Shown piece after piece: positions 26,253 through 34,016 of a DNA stretch of 64,000 nt. The stretch covers positions 2,480,001-2,544,000 of the forward strand of contig NZ_CP092891.1 in assembly GCF_026559675.1 (NCBI RefSeq), written 5' to 3'. Under the pieces are notes generated by a model. The model worked only from the letters and a program-made list of their open reading frames with translations. It did not search any database and was not told the origin of the DNA. The stretch is from Microbacterium oxydans. GTDB lineage: Bacteria > Actinomycetota > Actinomycetes > Actinomycetales > Microbacteriaceae. The stretch's first letter is position 1. Each line of letters begins with the position of its first letter. Position numbers and translations under genes: made by a program.

Positions 26253-27092
26253 ATGCCTCATCTGCGTATCGCCACGGTCAATGTCAACGGAATCCGAGCG
26301 GCGGCTCGCAACGGGATGAGCTCCTGGCTGGATGCCGCCGATGTCGACATCCTCACGCTCCAGGAGGTCCGCGGGCAGGACGAGCACCTGGAAGCCGCGC
26401 TGCCGGGCTGGTCCATCGTCCATGACGAGGCCACCGCCAAGGGCCGCGCCGGGGTCGCGATCGCCAGCCGCACGCCCGCCCTCGCCACGCGCACCGCATT
26501 CGGGCCCGAGGACTTCGACTCCAAGGGACGCTGGATCGAGGCGGACTTCCTGATCGGCGACCGCCCGCTCACCGTCGTCAGCGCCTACGTCCACTCCGGT
26601 GAGGCCGACACCCCGAAACAGGACGAGAAGTGGAAGTTCCTCGACGCGTTCGGCACGCGGCTCGGAGAACTCGGCGCCGACGGCGCCCTCGCCCTCGTGA
26701 CCGGCGACCTGAACGTCGGGCACCGCGAGCTCGACATCAAGAACTGGCGCGGCAACCGCAAGAAGGCCGGGTTCCTTCCTCGCGAGCGCGCGTACTTCGA
26801 TCGGTTCCTCGGCGAGGCCGGCTCGGAGGTCTCCGGTGTCGACGGCACCGTGGGCACCGGCCTCGGCTGGATCGACGTGGGGCGGAAGTTCCACGGCGAG
26901 GTCGACGGACCGTACACCTGGTGGTCGATGCGCGGGCAGGCGTTCGACAACGACTCCGGGTGGCGCATCGACTACCACCTGGCGACGCCTGCACTCGCCG
27001 AGCGTGTGGAGACCTACCACGTCGCGCGCGCTGCGGCCTATGACCAGCGCTGGAGCGACCACGCGCCCGTCGTCGTCGACTACCGCTACTGA
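26253..27092 (+). CDS. xthA: exodeoxyribonuclease III / AP endonuclease
   Basis: The 279-residue protein is a Mg-dependent exonuclease III-family enzyme that cuts at abasic sites and trims 3' ends in base-excision repair. Recognisable motifs are ATVNVNGIRAA, the metal-binding Glu in LTLQEVRGQ, YVHSGE, VTGDLNVGHRELD, GWRIDYHLA and the catalytic WSDHAPVVVDY at the C terminus. The ATG at 26253 directly precedes the first motif; an upstream ATG at 26223 would overlap the previous gene and was rejected. The 3' end overlaps the convergent DUF4166 gene by 7 bases. Confidence 0.95.
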   Translation: MPHLRIATVNVNGIRAAARNGMSSWLDAADVDILTLQEVRGQDEHLEAALPGWSIVHDEATAKGRAGVAIASRTPALATRTAFGPEDFDSKGRWIEADFLIGDRPLTVVSAYVHSGEADTPKQDEKWKFLDAFGTRLGELGADGALALVTGDLNVGHRELDIKNWRGNRKKAGFLPRERAYFDRFLGEAGSEVSGVDGTVGTGLGWIDVGRKFHGEVDGPYTWWSMRGQAFDNDSGWRIDYHLATPALAERVETYHVARAAAYDQRWSDHAPVVVDYRY

Positions 27093-27724
27093 GCGGCGCC
27101 GGGGGTGGCATCCGCGTAGCGGTACCATCCCCGGTACTCCAGGACGGTCCCGAGCACGGGACTCGTCGCGCGCATCTCGATGGTGCGTCGGTCGTGAGTG
27201 CCGTCCCAGCCGTCGACGAGATCGACGTCGATGCGGAGAATCCCGCGCAGCGCGATCCTGCATCGGCCGAGACGCAGCGCGACGGCCCGAGTGCGCATAC
27301 GCAGTGCACCGTCATCGGTCACCGAGCACTCCTCGAGCATCTCGACCCGACCCCTCGACCCCAGCGCATTCTGGACGAGGCCGGGATGTCCCGTCGCGAA
27401 GAGCCGGTCGACGACGTGCTGTGTCGTGTCGGCGAAACGGAACTCCCGGACCGTGTCGAGCGTCGGCCGTCCCGAGGGCGATCGACCGGACACGGTATCG
27501 ATCCGGAAGGGTACGTCGCGGCCGAACCGCGTGACGAGCAGCCGCGGCCCGACGAGGGGCGACGCGAGGGCGGCGAGGCGCCCGAACCGGCTGCCGGCGA
27601 CCGCGAAGACCCCCTCGGCTCCGTCGTTCCTCGCCTCGACGCGCATCTGCGCCAGGAGCTCGGGATGAAGCCTCTCCGCCTCCTCCCCCAGCGCTTCGAG
27701 AAAGGCGGCTCCGCTCGCGGTCAC
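27086..27724 (-). CDS. DUF4166 protein, downstream paralogue
   Basis: This 212-residue protein matches the DUF4166 family, with FGRDVPFRIDT as the clearest shared motif. No membrane helix or signal peptide is evident. It starts with GTG inside the stop of the neighbouring DUF4166 gene (4-nt overlap), and the two share FxEALG.., LHPxL and GRDVPFRID, so they arose by tandem duplication. The family has no assigned reaction; some members are fused to saccharopine-dehydrogenase-like SDR domains. The sequence upstream of the GTG in this frame is shadow. Confidence 0.7.
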   Translation of the reverse strand: MTASGAAFLEALGEEAERLHPELLAQMRVEARNDGAEGVFAVAGSRFGRLAALASPLVGPRLLVTRFGRDVPFRIDTVSGRSPSGRPTLDTVREFRFADTTQHVVDRLFATGHPGLVQNALGSRGRVEMLEECSVTDDGALRMRTRAVALRLGRCRIALRGILRIDVDLVDGWDGTHDRRTIEMRATSPVLGTVLEYRGWYRYADATPGAAQ

Positions 27725-28404
27725 TCGCGGATCTCCTCGCGGTACGGCTTGACGGTCTCCGGAGCCGGTCCGCCGACGAACTCGCAGGTGAAGGCACCGC
27801 GGTAGCCGAAAAGGAACCCGAAGACATCGTTGTGGATCTCGAGGTCGATCAGATACCGTTCCTGCTCGTCGTCGTAGCGCTCGATGAGCCGAGCGCGCCC
27901 GCTGAAGAGCATCGGGAAGCGGAAGGCGATGGGCCCCTCGTAGAAGCGCTGTGCGCCCGAGGTGAGCAGGAGCCCGCCGTCGTTGGTGACGGCCAGATCG
28001 AGGTCGACGGCCAGGTGCTGGTGCGTACCCAGGTAGTCGACCACCCGTCGACGCGCGTCGCTGTAGATCATGGTCGCGTCGAATCGGCGGCGGCGGCCGG
28101 GGCGCACGTCCATCGTCCGCACGAAGGTCACGGTCTCGCGACCGAAGTCGTCGACGTAGGCCAAGTTGTCGATCCGGAACGGCACGTCCCGCCCCCGCTC
28201 GGGGAACAGGATGTTGCGGAACGTGCCGATCAGCAGGAAAGGCAGGGTCCACCACGGGCCTCGCCGGACCTCGGACATCACCCCGCGTCCGATGCAGCCG
28301 TATCCGGCGTCCACGCCGACCCCGAAGCGGCGCTGCAGCTGCGGATGGAGGCGCGCGAAGTCGTCTCCCAGTGCGCGCTCGAAGATCCCGGTCCCGGTCG
28401 TCAT
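27721..28404 (-). CDS. DUF4166 protein, upstream paralogue
   Basis: This 227-residue DUF4166 protein contains IFERALGDDFARLHPQL, RGRDVPFRIDNL and a long beta-rich C-terminal half with FGYRGAFTCEF. A short hydrophobic stretch, WWTLPFLLIGTFRNILF, near residue 55 may contact membrane or form a buried helix. The ATG at 28404 overlaps the stop of the SRPBCC gene by 4 nt and follows GAGGAGAT. The second DUF4166 gene begins at its stop. Function is unknown; coupling to an SRPBCC protein suggests a lipid or other hydrophobic ligand. Confidence 0.7.
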   Translation of the reverse strand: MTTGTGIFERALGDDFARLHPQLQRRFGVGVDAGYGCIGRGVMSEVRRGPWWTLPFLLIGTFRNILFPERGRDVPFRIDNLAYVDDFGRETVTFVRTMDVRPGRRRRFDATMIYSDARRRVVDYLGTHQHLAVDLDLAVTNDGGLLLTSGAQRFYEGPIAFRFPMLFSGRARLIERYDDEQERYLIDLEIHNDVFGFLFGYRGAFTCEFVGGPAPETVKPYREEIRE

Positions 28405-29042
28405 GCGATCTCCTCGAGGGATACCGGTGCGTCCTCCATGATGGTCCGCCCGGTGCGCCGGGGGCGCGAGAGGCAGTTGCGTGCGCGTGGTCGGTACCCG
28501 CGCCGGAGCGACCGCCAGCCGCTGGTCTCCTCCGGAGGTATGCCCAGCTCGGCCCACAACCGGAGACGATCGAAGCTGCGGGCGGTGAGCCACCAGACGA
28601 ACCGTCGGGTCACCAGCGGATCGAGAACGCGTCCCAACCATCCCCATCCCGGTGCGTAGTCGTAGCCGGTGAGGAATCGCACGCCCTTCTCCGTCGGCAC
28701 GTAGCGCCAATAGCCGCGCCCGGTTCCGAGCGGCGAGAGCACGTCGTCGGTGTCGAAGAGCAGCGCGGAGGTGCGCTCTCCCGAGGGGCTCTCCTTCGTG
28801 GCGAGCGATACACCGGTCCCGCGGATCGTGTGCACCACGAGATCGAGCTCGTAGCGGAAGTCCTGCGCACCGTCTGCTCGGGTGCGCTGTGGCACGATGT
28901 CGCTGAAACGCGCGTCCCAGCGCACGTGCGAGGCCGGATCCTGCGTCAGCCGCCACACCTCGTCCAGGGGCGCGACGATGAGGATCTCGACATAGAGGGC
29001 CCGATCCCCTCGCGACCGTGAACGCGGGGACACGGAGGCCAT
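28401..29042 (-). CDS. SRPBCC (START/Bet v1-like) family protein
   Basis: The 213-residue protein begins with a basic tail followed by [22 protein letters not shown], the first strand and helix of SRPBCC domains, which bind hydrophobic ligands. [20 protein letters not shown] corresponds to the later strands. The end has an unrelated Arg-rich segment of about 40 residues. It is the first gene of an operon with two DUF4166 genes. TACGAT lies 6 nt before the ATG, so the transcript is probably leaderless, and this promoter faces away from that of trpS only 20 bases further on. Confidence 0.72.
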   Translation of the reverse strand: MASVSPRSRSRGDRALYVEILIVAPLDEVWRLTQDPASHVRWDARFSDIVPQRTRADGAQDFRYELDLVVHTIRGTGVSLATKESPSGERTSALLFDTDDVLSPLGTGRGYWRYVPTEKGVRFLTGYDYAPGWGWLGRVLDPLVTRRFVWWLTARSFDRLRLWAELGIPPEETSGWRSLRRGYRPRARNCLSRPRRTGRTIMEDAPVSLEEIA

Positions 29043-29048
29043 GCGCCC

Positions 29049-29054
29049 ATCGTA
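29049..29054 (-). promoter_or_regulatory. -10-like hexamer of the SRPBCC/DUF4166 operon
   Basis: On the minus strand TACGAT ends 6 nt before the ATG at 29042. It lies within the expected -35 zone of the opposing trpS promoter. Confidence 0.45.
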
Positions 29055-29074
29055 GGGGCACGGCACGCACCCCA

Positions 29075-29080
29075 TAGGAT
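29075..29080 (+). promoter_or_regulatory. -10-like hexamer of trpS
   Basis: TAGGAT ends 7 nt before the GTG at 29088. AGGA inside it could alternatively be a ribosome-binding site. The whole divergent gap is only 45 bases. Confidence 0.4.
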
Positions 29081-29087
29081 TGATCCC

Positions 29088-30092
29088 GTGACGAAACCTC
29101 GCCTTTACTCCGGAATGCAGCCCTCCGCCGACTCCCTCCAGATCGGCAACTACATCGGTGCGCTGCTCCAGTGGCGGGACCTGCAGAGCTCCTACGACGC
29201 GTTCTTCTCCGTCGTCGATCTGCACGCGATCACGGTCGCCCAGGACCCGGCCGAGCTCCGCGAGAAGACGCGTCGCACGGCCGCGCAGTACATCGCCGCC
29301 GGGATCGAGCCGTCGCTGTCGACCCTGTACGTGCAGTCGCACGTGCGCGCGCACGCCGAGCTGGCCTGGATCCTCAGCACCATCACCGGCTTCGGCGAGG
29401 CCGGCCGGATGACGCAGTTCAAGGACAAGTCCTCCCGCTACGGCGCAGACTCGACGAGCGTCGGCCTGTTCACGTATCCGGTGCTCATGGCCGCCGACAT
29501 CCTGCTCTACCAGACCGACGTGGTGCCGGTGGGCGACGACCAGAAGCAGCACGTCGAGCTCACACGTGACCTCGCGGAGCGCTTCAACTCGCGGTTCGGC
29601 GAGACCTTCACCGTGCCGATGCCGGTCATCCAGAAGGAGACCGCGCGCATCTACGACCTGCAGAACCCGACCGCGAAGATGTCGAAGTCGGCCGAGAGCG
29701 ACGCCGGGGTGCTCTGGATGCTCGACGACCCCGCGAAGTCGGCGAAGAAGGTCATGCGCGCGGTGACCGACAACGAGGGCTCGGTGCGCTTCGACCGCGA
29801 GAACAAGCCCGGTGTCTCGAACCTGCTCACGATCTACGCGGCCCTCACCGGGCGCCAGGTCGCCGCGATCGAGAACGAGTACGCGGGACGCGGCTACGGC
29901 GACTTCAAGAAGGGCCTCGCCGAGGTCGTCGTGAACGAGTTCGAGCCGGTCCGTGCGCGTGCGCTCGAACTGCTCGACGACCCGGCCGAGCTCGACCGCA
30001 TCCTCGCCGAGAACGCCGGCCGGGCGGACGCCGTCGCCGACGCCACGCTGTCGGACGTGTACGACCGCGTGGGGCTGCTCCGCCGCGTCTGA
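29088..30092 (+). CDS. trpS: tryptophanyl-tRNA synthetase
   Basis: This class I synthetase charges tRNA-Trp. The 334-residue protein opens with [20 protein letters not shown], the TrpRS ATP-binding region, and has the KMSKS loop in [13 protein letters not shown]. Two other family motifs are [13 protein letters not shown] and [15 protein letters not shown]. The first position of the HIGH-like motif is Gln (QIGN); this position is variable in TrpRS, so activity is still expected. It begins with GTG, 7 nt after TAGGAT. Length is normal. Confidence 0.96.
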   Translation: MTKPRLYSGMQPSADSLQIGNYIGALLQWRDLQSSYDAFFSVVDLHAITVAQDPAELREKTRRTAAQYIAAGIEPSLSTLYVQSHVRAHAELAWILSTITGFGEAGRMTQFKDKSSRYGADSTSVGLFTYPVLMAADILLYQTDVVPVGDDQKQHVELTRDLAERFNSRFGETFTVPMPVIQKETARIYDLQNPTAKMSKSAESDAGVLWMLDDPAKSAKKVMRAVTDNEGSVRFDRENKPGVSNLLTIYAALTGRQVAAIENEYAGRGYGDFKKGLAEVVVNEFEPVRARALELLDDPAELDRILAENAGRADAVADATLSDVYDRVGLLRRV

Positions 30093-30101
30093 GCCTCGCC
30101 C

Positions 30102-30107
30102 TAGGAT
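30102..30107 (+). promoter_or_regulatory. -10-like hexamer before the proline-rich membrane protein gene
   Basis: TAGGAT ends 6 nt before the GTG at 30114. The AGGA could also act as a ribosome-binding site. Confidence 0.35.
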
Positions 30108-30113
30108 GGGGGC

Positions 30114-30785
30114 GTGACCGATCCGCAGCTGCCGCCCCCGTCCCCGGAGTTCCCCGCACCGTCGAACTCCCCTGCTGCTCCCGGCGGCCAGTCGCTCCCG
30201 AACGTTCCGACATATCCGGCTCCCCCGGTCGCCCCGGCTCCCCCGCTCGCACCGGCACCGCCCGCAGGCTACCCGGCACCGCCCGCCCAGACCGTGCCCT
30301 CCGCCCCGGCAGGGTACCCGGCAGCGCCTCCCGGGGCCTACCAGGTCCCCGTCGGCGGCTACGCGGCCCCCGCGGGCACCTACGCGGTCCCGGAGACCGC
30401 TCCGCCCCGCTCGAAGCTTCTGGGAATGCTGTCCCTGATCCTGGCGGCCGTCGCCGCGGTCGTGACCCCGATCATCGCCGGGATCAGCGCGTTCGAGATC
30501 GGTCGTGTCCTGCCGACGGGCGTCACGACGACCACCGGAGACCTCAGCATCCTCTCCCCCGTCCGCGATCAGGTGCTGTGGGCGGAGCTGTCGTTCTGGA
30601 TCGGCACGATCCTCGGCATCGCCGCGATCGTGATCGGCATCATCGCGATCCGCAAGAAGCAGGGCCGCGGGGCCGGCATCGCCGCACTCGTCGTGGCCGT
30701 GCTCGCCGTCGTGATCTTCTTCGTCGTGCTGGTCATCGCCCTCGGCGCCGGCAGCGCGGCCGGCTTCGCGTCGTACACGGCCTGA
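30114..30785 (+). CDS. proline-rich membrane protein, DUF4190-like
   Basis: The 223-residue protein has about 95 N-terminal residues dominated by Pro, Ala, Gly and Tyr, with recurring AGYPAPP-like repeats. Two hydrophobic hairpins follow: one at about residues 103-130, and one at about 160-215 split by the basic turn IRKKQGRGAG. This layout is common in actinobacterial small membrane proteins of the DUF4190 type. No catalytic motif is seen. It starts with GTG and lies between trpS and the convergent pth gene. Function is unknown. Confidence 0.7.
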   Translation: MTDPQLPPPSPEFPAPSNSPAAPGGQSLPNVPTYPAPPVAPAPPLAPAPPAGYPAPPAQTVPSAPAGYPAAPPGAYQVPVGGYAAPAGTYAVPETAPPRSKLLGMLSLILAAVAAVVTPIIAGISAFEIGRVLPTGVTTTTGDLSILSPVRDQVLWAELSFWIGTILGIAAIVIGIIAIRKKQGRGAGIAALVVAVLAVVIFFVVLVIALGAGSAAGFASYTA

Positions 30786-30815
30786 CGCCGTCCACCGACC
30801 AGCCCAGGCACCGCC

Positions 30816-31397
30816 TCAGCGCGGTGCGTGGTGCTTCTGCTGTGCCGCGAGCAGCCCTTCTCCCACGAGCAGCTCGACGGCGTCGGCCGCGTCCGAGATG
30901 AGGATGGGCAGGTTCGGCCGCTCGTCCTTCCCGAAGGGCGCGAGCACCCAGTCGGCGGGATCCTGTCGACCGACGGGTCGCCCGATGCCCACCCGCACGC
31001 GCGGGAAGTCGGGCGTACCGAGCGCCCGAGCGACGTCGCGGACACCGTTGTGCCCGCCGTGGCCGCCTCCGGTCTTGAGCTTCACCGTGTCGAAGGGGAT
31101 GTCGAGCTCGTCGTGCACGACGATGACCTGCTCGGGAGGAACCGAGTAGAACCGGGCGAGCGCGGCCACCGGCGTCCCCGAGACGTTCATGAAGGTGTTC
31201 GGCTTCGCCAGCACGATCTTGTCCGCACCGGGACGCAGCCAGGTCTCGACGACGCGCGCGCCGCCCTTGTGCTCACGGAACGCCTCACCTCGGCGAGACG
31301 CGATCTCGTCGACCACCATCTGACCGATGTTGTGCCGGGTCGTCTCGTATCGCGGGCCGGGGTTGCCGAGTCCCACCACGAGCCAGGTCGATGCCAT
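30816..31397 (-). CDS. pth: peptidyl-tRNA hydrolase
   Basis: Pth releases tRNA from peptidyl-tRNA that drops off ribosomes. The 193-residue enzyme has [20 protein letters not shown], with the substrate Asn in GLGNPG and the catalytic His in [24 protein letters not shown] with the Asp and [14 protein letters not shown]. Length and motifs are standard. It lies 99 bases downstream of the L25 gene on the same strand, a pairing frequent in bacteria, but a strong hairpin separates them. Confidence 0.96.
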   Translation of the reverse strand: MASTWLVVGLGNPGPRYETTRHNIGQMVVDEIASRRGEAFREHKGGARVVETWLRPGADKIVLAKPNTFMNVSGTPVAALARFYSVPPEQVIVVHDELDIPFDTVKLKTGGGHGGHNGVRDVARALGTPDFPRVRVGIGRPVGRQDPADWVLAPFGKDERPNLPILISDAADAVELLVGEGLLAAQQKHHAPR

Positions 31398-31444
31398 GTC
31401 CTCGTCCTCTCACTGCGCGGGGCAGGACCCCGGGTCAGGATACG

Positions 31445-31479
31445 ACAGAGGGGACGCGATCGGATCGCGTCCCCTCTGT
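31445..31479 (-). terminator. hairpin between the L25 gene and pth
   Basis: A perfect 17-base inverted repeat (31445-31461 and 31463-31479) separated by one central base, so that the effective loop is a few bases. It lies 17 nt after the L25 stop and 47 nt before the pth start. No T run follows, so it may terminate only partly and limit pth expression. Confidence 0.7.
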
Positions 31480-31496
31480 GATGAATCAGTCGGAGA

Positions 31497-32108
31497 TCAC
31501 TCCGCGGCGGCCTCTTCGGCTGCCTCGGTGGCCTCGGCGGTCTCGCCCTCGGCGTCGTCCTCGGTGGGCGCGGCCGGCACGGAGATCGCGACGACGAGCA
31601 CCTCGGGGTCGGAGAGCAGCGTGGAGCCCTTGGGGAGCTTCACGTCGGCGCCGGTGATGTGCGCGCCCTCTTCCAGGCCCTCGACCGAGACCTCGATGTT
31701 CTGCGGGATGTGCGTGGCCTCGGCCTCGATCGACAGCGTGGTCGCGTCGAGGTTCACGATGGTGCCCGCAGCGGACTCGCCCGTGACGACGATCGGGACG
31801 TCGATGGCGACCTTCTCGCCCTTCTTCACGACGAGGAGGTCGATGTGCTCGATGATCTGGTGCACCGGGTCCTTCTGGACGTCCTTCACCAGGGCGAGCT
31901 GGGACTTGCCCTCGATGTCGAGCTCCAGCAGCGCGTTGGCGCGACGGATGATGAGCGAGACCTGGTGGCCCGGCAGTGCGACGTGCACCGGCTCGGTGCC
32001 GTGGCCGTAGATGACGGCGGGGATCTTGCCGGCGGCGCGGAGGCGGCGGGCGAAGCCCTTGCCGAAGCTGTCGCGCAGCTCGGCCTGGACCTTGGTGTCT
32101 TCAGACAT
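31497..32108 (-). CDS. rplY: 50S ribosomal protein L25, CTC type
   Basis: This 203-residue protein binds 5S rRNA in the large subunit. The N-terminal L25 domain shows ELRDSFGKGFARRLRAAGKIPAVIYG, with the basic 5S-binding surface. The beta-rich C-terminal TL5/CTC domain follows from about residue 98, and the end is an acidic Ala/Glu tail of about 25 residues. This long form is usual in actinobacteria and firmicutes. ATG at 32108 has AAGGAGAAC upstream; earlier in-frame codons lack support. Confidence 0.95.
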   Translation of the reverse strand: MSEDTKVQAELRDSFGKGFARRLRAAGKIPAVIYGHGTEPVHVALPGHQVSLIIRRANALLELDIEGKSQLALVKDVQKDPVHQIIEHIDLLVVKKGEKVAIDVPIVVTGESAAGTIVNLDATTLSIEAEATHIPQNIEVSVEGLEEGAHITGADVKLPKGSTLLSDPEVLVVAISVPAAPTEDDAEGETAEATEAAEEAAAE

Positions 32109-32285
32109 GAGGTTCTCCTTCGGGGCACGCAGCGAAGGCGCCGCGCGGTGGTCTTGGAATTTTCGAACTCGCTGACGCAGGAGGAAAGCCACCGGGCTTG
32201 CTTCGCCGCGTCGATAACGGATGATCGCGCACGCGCAGAAGCATCCCTCGCCGAGGTACAGCCTCAATGGTACCGGATGACCCGA

Positions 32286-32291
32286 TAGGCT
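32286..32291 (+). promoter_or_regulatory. candidate -10 for the 41-residue membrane peptide
   Basis: TAGGCT lies on the plus strand about 41 bases before the ATG at 32333, which would give a short leader containing GGAG. No clear -35 was found. The 224 bases between the L25 start and this small gene hold no other gene. Confidence 0.3.
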
Positions 32292-32332
32292 GAGGACACC
32301 GGTCCTATTCCTGCAGAACACGGAGAACCCCC

Positions 32333-32458
32333 ATGCTCGACGGCGCCTTCCTCTCGCACGCACTCCTCTGGCTGATCGGAGCCATGACCGTGTGCGCGGC
32401 CGTCACGTCGTTCATCGCCCTGTTCGCGATGGGACGCTCGGGCTACCGCAAGGACTGA
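32333..32458 (+). CDS. 41-residue predicted membrane peptide
   Basis: This short reading frame encodes a peptide with one hydrophobic helix (LLWLIGAMTVCAAVTSFIAL) and a basic end, GRSGYRKD. CGGAGAA lies upstream with suitable spacing, and the frame uses the same codon pattern as neighbouring genes. The stop is 11 nt before the end of the convergent gluconokinase gene. It is below the size normally annotated; no function can be assigned. Confidence 0.55.
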   Translation: MLDGAFLSHALLWLIGAMTVCAAVTSFIALFAMGRSGYRKD

Positions 32459-32468
32459 GCGGCTCCGC

Positions 32469-32966
32469 TCACCGGGCCGACGCCTGCGCCGCATCGCGGA
32501 TGAGGCGCAGCTCCTCGTCCAGAGCGAGCGACGCCGAGACGCGGACGCCGTTCTCGTCGTCCTGCAGCGACTCCAGGGTCTCCAGCTGCGAATCCAGCAG
32601 CGATGCGGGCATGAAGTGCTCTGCGCGCTGCGTCAGCCGCGCTTCCAGCGTGGCGCGGTCCACCACCAGCTCCACGAAGAACGCGTCGGGCGACTCTTCG
32701 CGGATCGCGTCCCGATAGCGACGACGCAGCGCGGAGCAGGCGATGACGATCCGTTCCTCGCCGTGGAGCGCCGCTCCGACCGTGCGGAGCCACGGCATCC
32801 GGTCGGCATCATCGAGCGGGATGCCGGCGGCCATCTTCTCGACGTTCGTCAGCGGATGCAGGTCGTCGCCGTCGACGAAGCGCGCCCCGATGCTCACCGC
32901 GAGCGCCGCGCCGACCGTGGACTTGCCGCAGCCGCTGGGACCCATCACGACGATGCGCACAGTCAT
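32469..32966 (-). CDS. gntK: gluconokinase
   Basis: GntK phosphorylates D-gluconate to 6-phosphogluconate. The 165-residue enzyme has the P-loop GPSGCGKST, DGDDLHPLTNVEKMAAGIPL and CSALRRRYRD, all typical of the short GntK/IdnK family. The last gene of the sugar-acid operon, it overlaps the dehydrogenase gene by 4 nt. Its product is the substrate of the 6-phosphogluconate dehydrogenase encoded 7 kb away at 40030, so the region holds both steps. Confidence 0.94.
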   Translation of the reverse strand: MTVRIVVMGPSGCGKSTVGAALAVSIGARFVDGDDLHPLTNVEKMAAGIPLDDADRMPWLRTVGAALHGEERIVIACSALRRRYRDAIREESPDAFFVELVVDRATLEARLTQRAEHFMPASLLDSQLETLESLQDDENGVRVSASLALDEELRLIRDAAQASAR

Positions 32967-34003
32967 ATCTCCAGGCCGAAATCGATGAGCACCTTGCAGG
33001 AGCTCGCGGGATCGGCTGCCAGCGCGAAGGCATCGTGAGAATGCTCGACCGGCAGCACCTCGCTGATGATACCGCGGACGTCCAGGCTGCCGTCGGCGAG
33101 GGCGGCGATGACGTCGTCGAACTCGGCGCCGAAGCGGAACGAGCCGCGGAGTGTCAGTTCGCGGGTGATCGCCGTGGCCAGGGGCGCGGGAACATCTCCC
33201 CCGCGCTGCAGACCGAGCAGCACGACCGTTCCGCCGCGGATCGCCGCCGAGACCGCGGCCGCGAGTCCGGGGACGGTGCCGCTGGATTCGACCACGATGT
33301 CGGCATGGAGCTCGGCGATCTCCGCCTCGGCCCGGGCATCGATCGCCCGGATGCCGCGCGCCTCGGCGATCTCACGCGGACGCTGCTGCAGGTCGGTGAC
33401 CGTCACGGACGCCGCCCCGCCGCGCTGGGCGACCGCGGCGACCAGCTGACCGATCGGGCCCGCGCCGATGACGACGACACGACGCCCGCGCACTTCGCCG
33501 GCTCGCTGCAGGGCATGCCAGGCCACGGCCGCGGGCTCGGCCAGCGCGGCGGTGCGGAGATCGAGACCCGCGGGCAGGGGGTGCAGCATGCGCGTGGGCA
33601 TCGCGACACGTCGTGCGAACGCCCCCTGCGTGTGCGGCAGGTGCATCGCCGAGCCGAGGTAGGTCGAAGCCGGCGCGAGGTTCGGCTGATCGGACGGCCA
33701 GGGCGTGCGCCCGTCACCGTGCGGGGTCAGGGGGTGCACGGCCACCGGTGTGCCGACGACGGGGCCCGAACCGTCCGCCGCGGCGACGGCGACGACACCC
33801 GACACCTCGTGCCCCAGGACCATCGGCTCGCGCAGCACCGAGGCCCCGGCCGCGCCGTGCCGGAAGTAGTGCAGGTCGGACCCGCAGATTCCCCCGTAGG
33901 CGACCGCGACGACCGCCTCGTCGGAGTGGGGCGCGGGAGCGCCGATGTCCTCGATCCGCAGATCGTCGGCGGCGTGGGCCACCACGGCGAGGTTGTCCAC
34001 CAT
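32963..34003 (-). CDS. L-idonate 5-dehydrogenase-like zinc-type MDR
   Basis: The 346-residue alcohol dehydrogenase-type protein keeps the catalytic zinc ligands in GGICGSDLHYF and GHEVSGVV, the family stretch YLGSAMHLPHTQGAFA and the cofactor loop VIGAGPIGQLVA. Idonate dehydrogenases oxidise L-idonate to 5-ketogluconate, and the neighbouring SDR and gluconokinase fit that pathway. The lobe between residues 90 and 125 has no cysteines, so the structural zinc site usual in this family is missing. It starts 13 nt after the FAH gene with GAGGAGGAG upstream. The exact polyol substrate is not proven. Confidence 0.82.
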   Translation of the reverse strand: MVDNLAVVAHAADDLRIEDIGAPAPHSDEAVVAVAYGGICGSDLHYFRHGAAGASVLREPMVLGHEVSGVVAVAAADGSGPVVGTPVAVHPLTPHGDGRTPWPSDQPNLAPASTYLGSAMHLPHTQGAFARRVAMPTRMLHPLPAGLDLRTAALAEPAAVAWHALQRAGEVRGRRVVVIGAGPIGQLVAAVAQRGGAASVTVTDLQQRPREIAEARGIRAIDARAEAEIAELHADIVVESSGTVPGLAAAVSAAIRGGTVVLLGLQRGGDVPAPLATAITRELTLRGSFRFGAEFDDVIAALADGSLDVRGIISEVLPVEHSHDAFALAADPASSCKVLIDFGLEI

Positions 34004-34016
34004 GTCTCCTCCTCGG

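Noticed and set aside
30808..30827. Short hairpin at the end of pth as terminator
   Set aside because: Only a 7-bp stem inside the pth coding end, with no T run; too weak to call.
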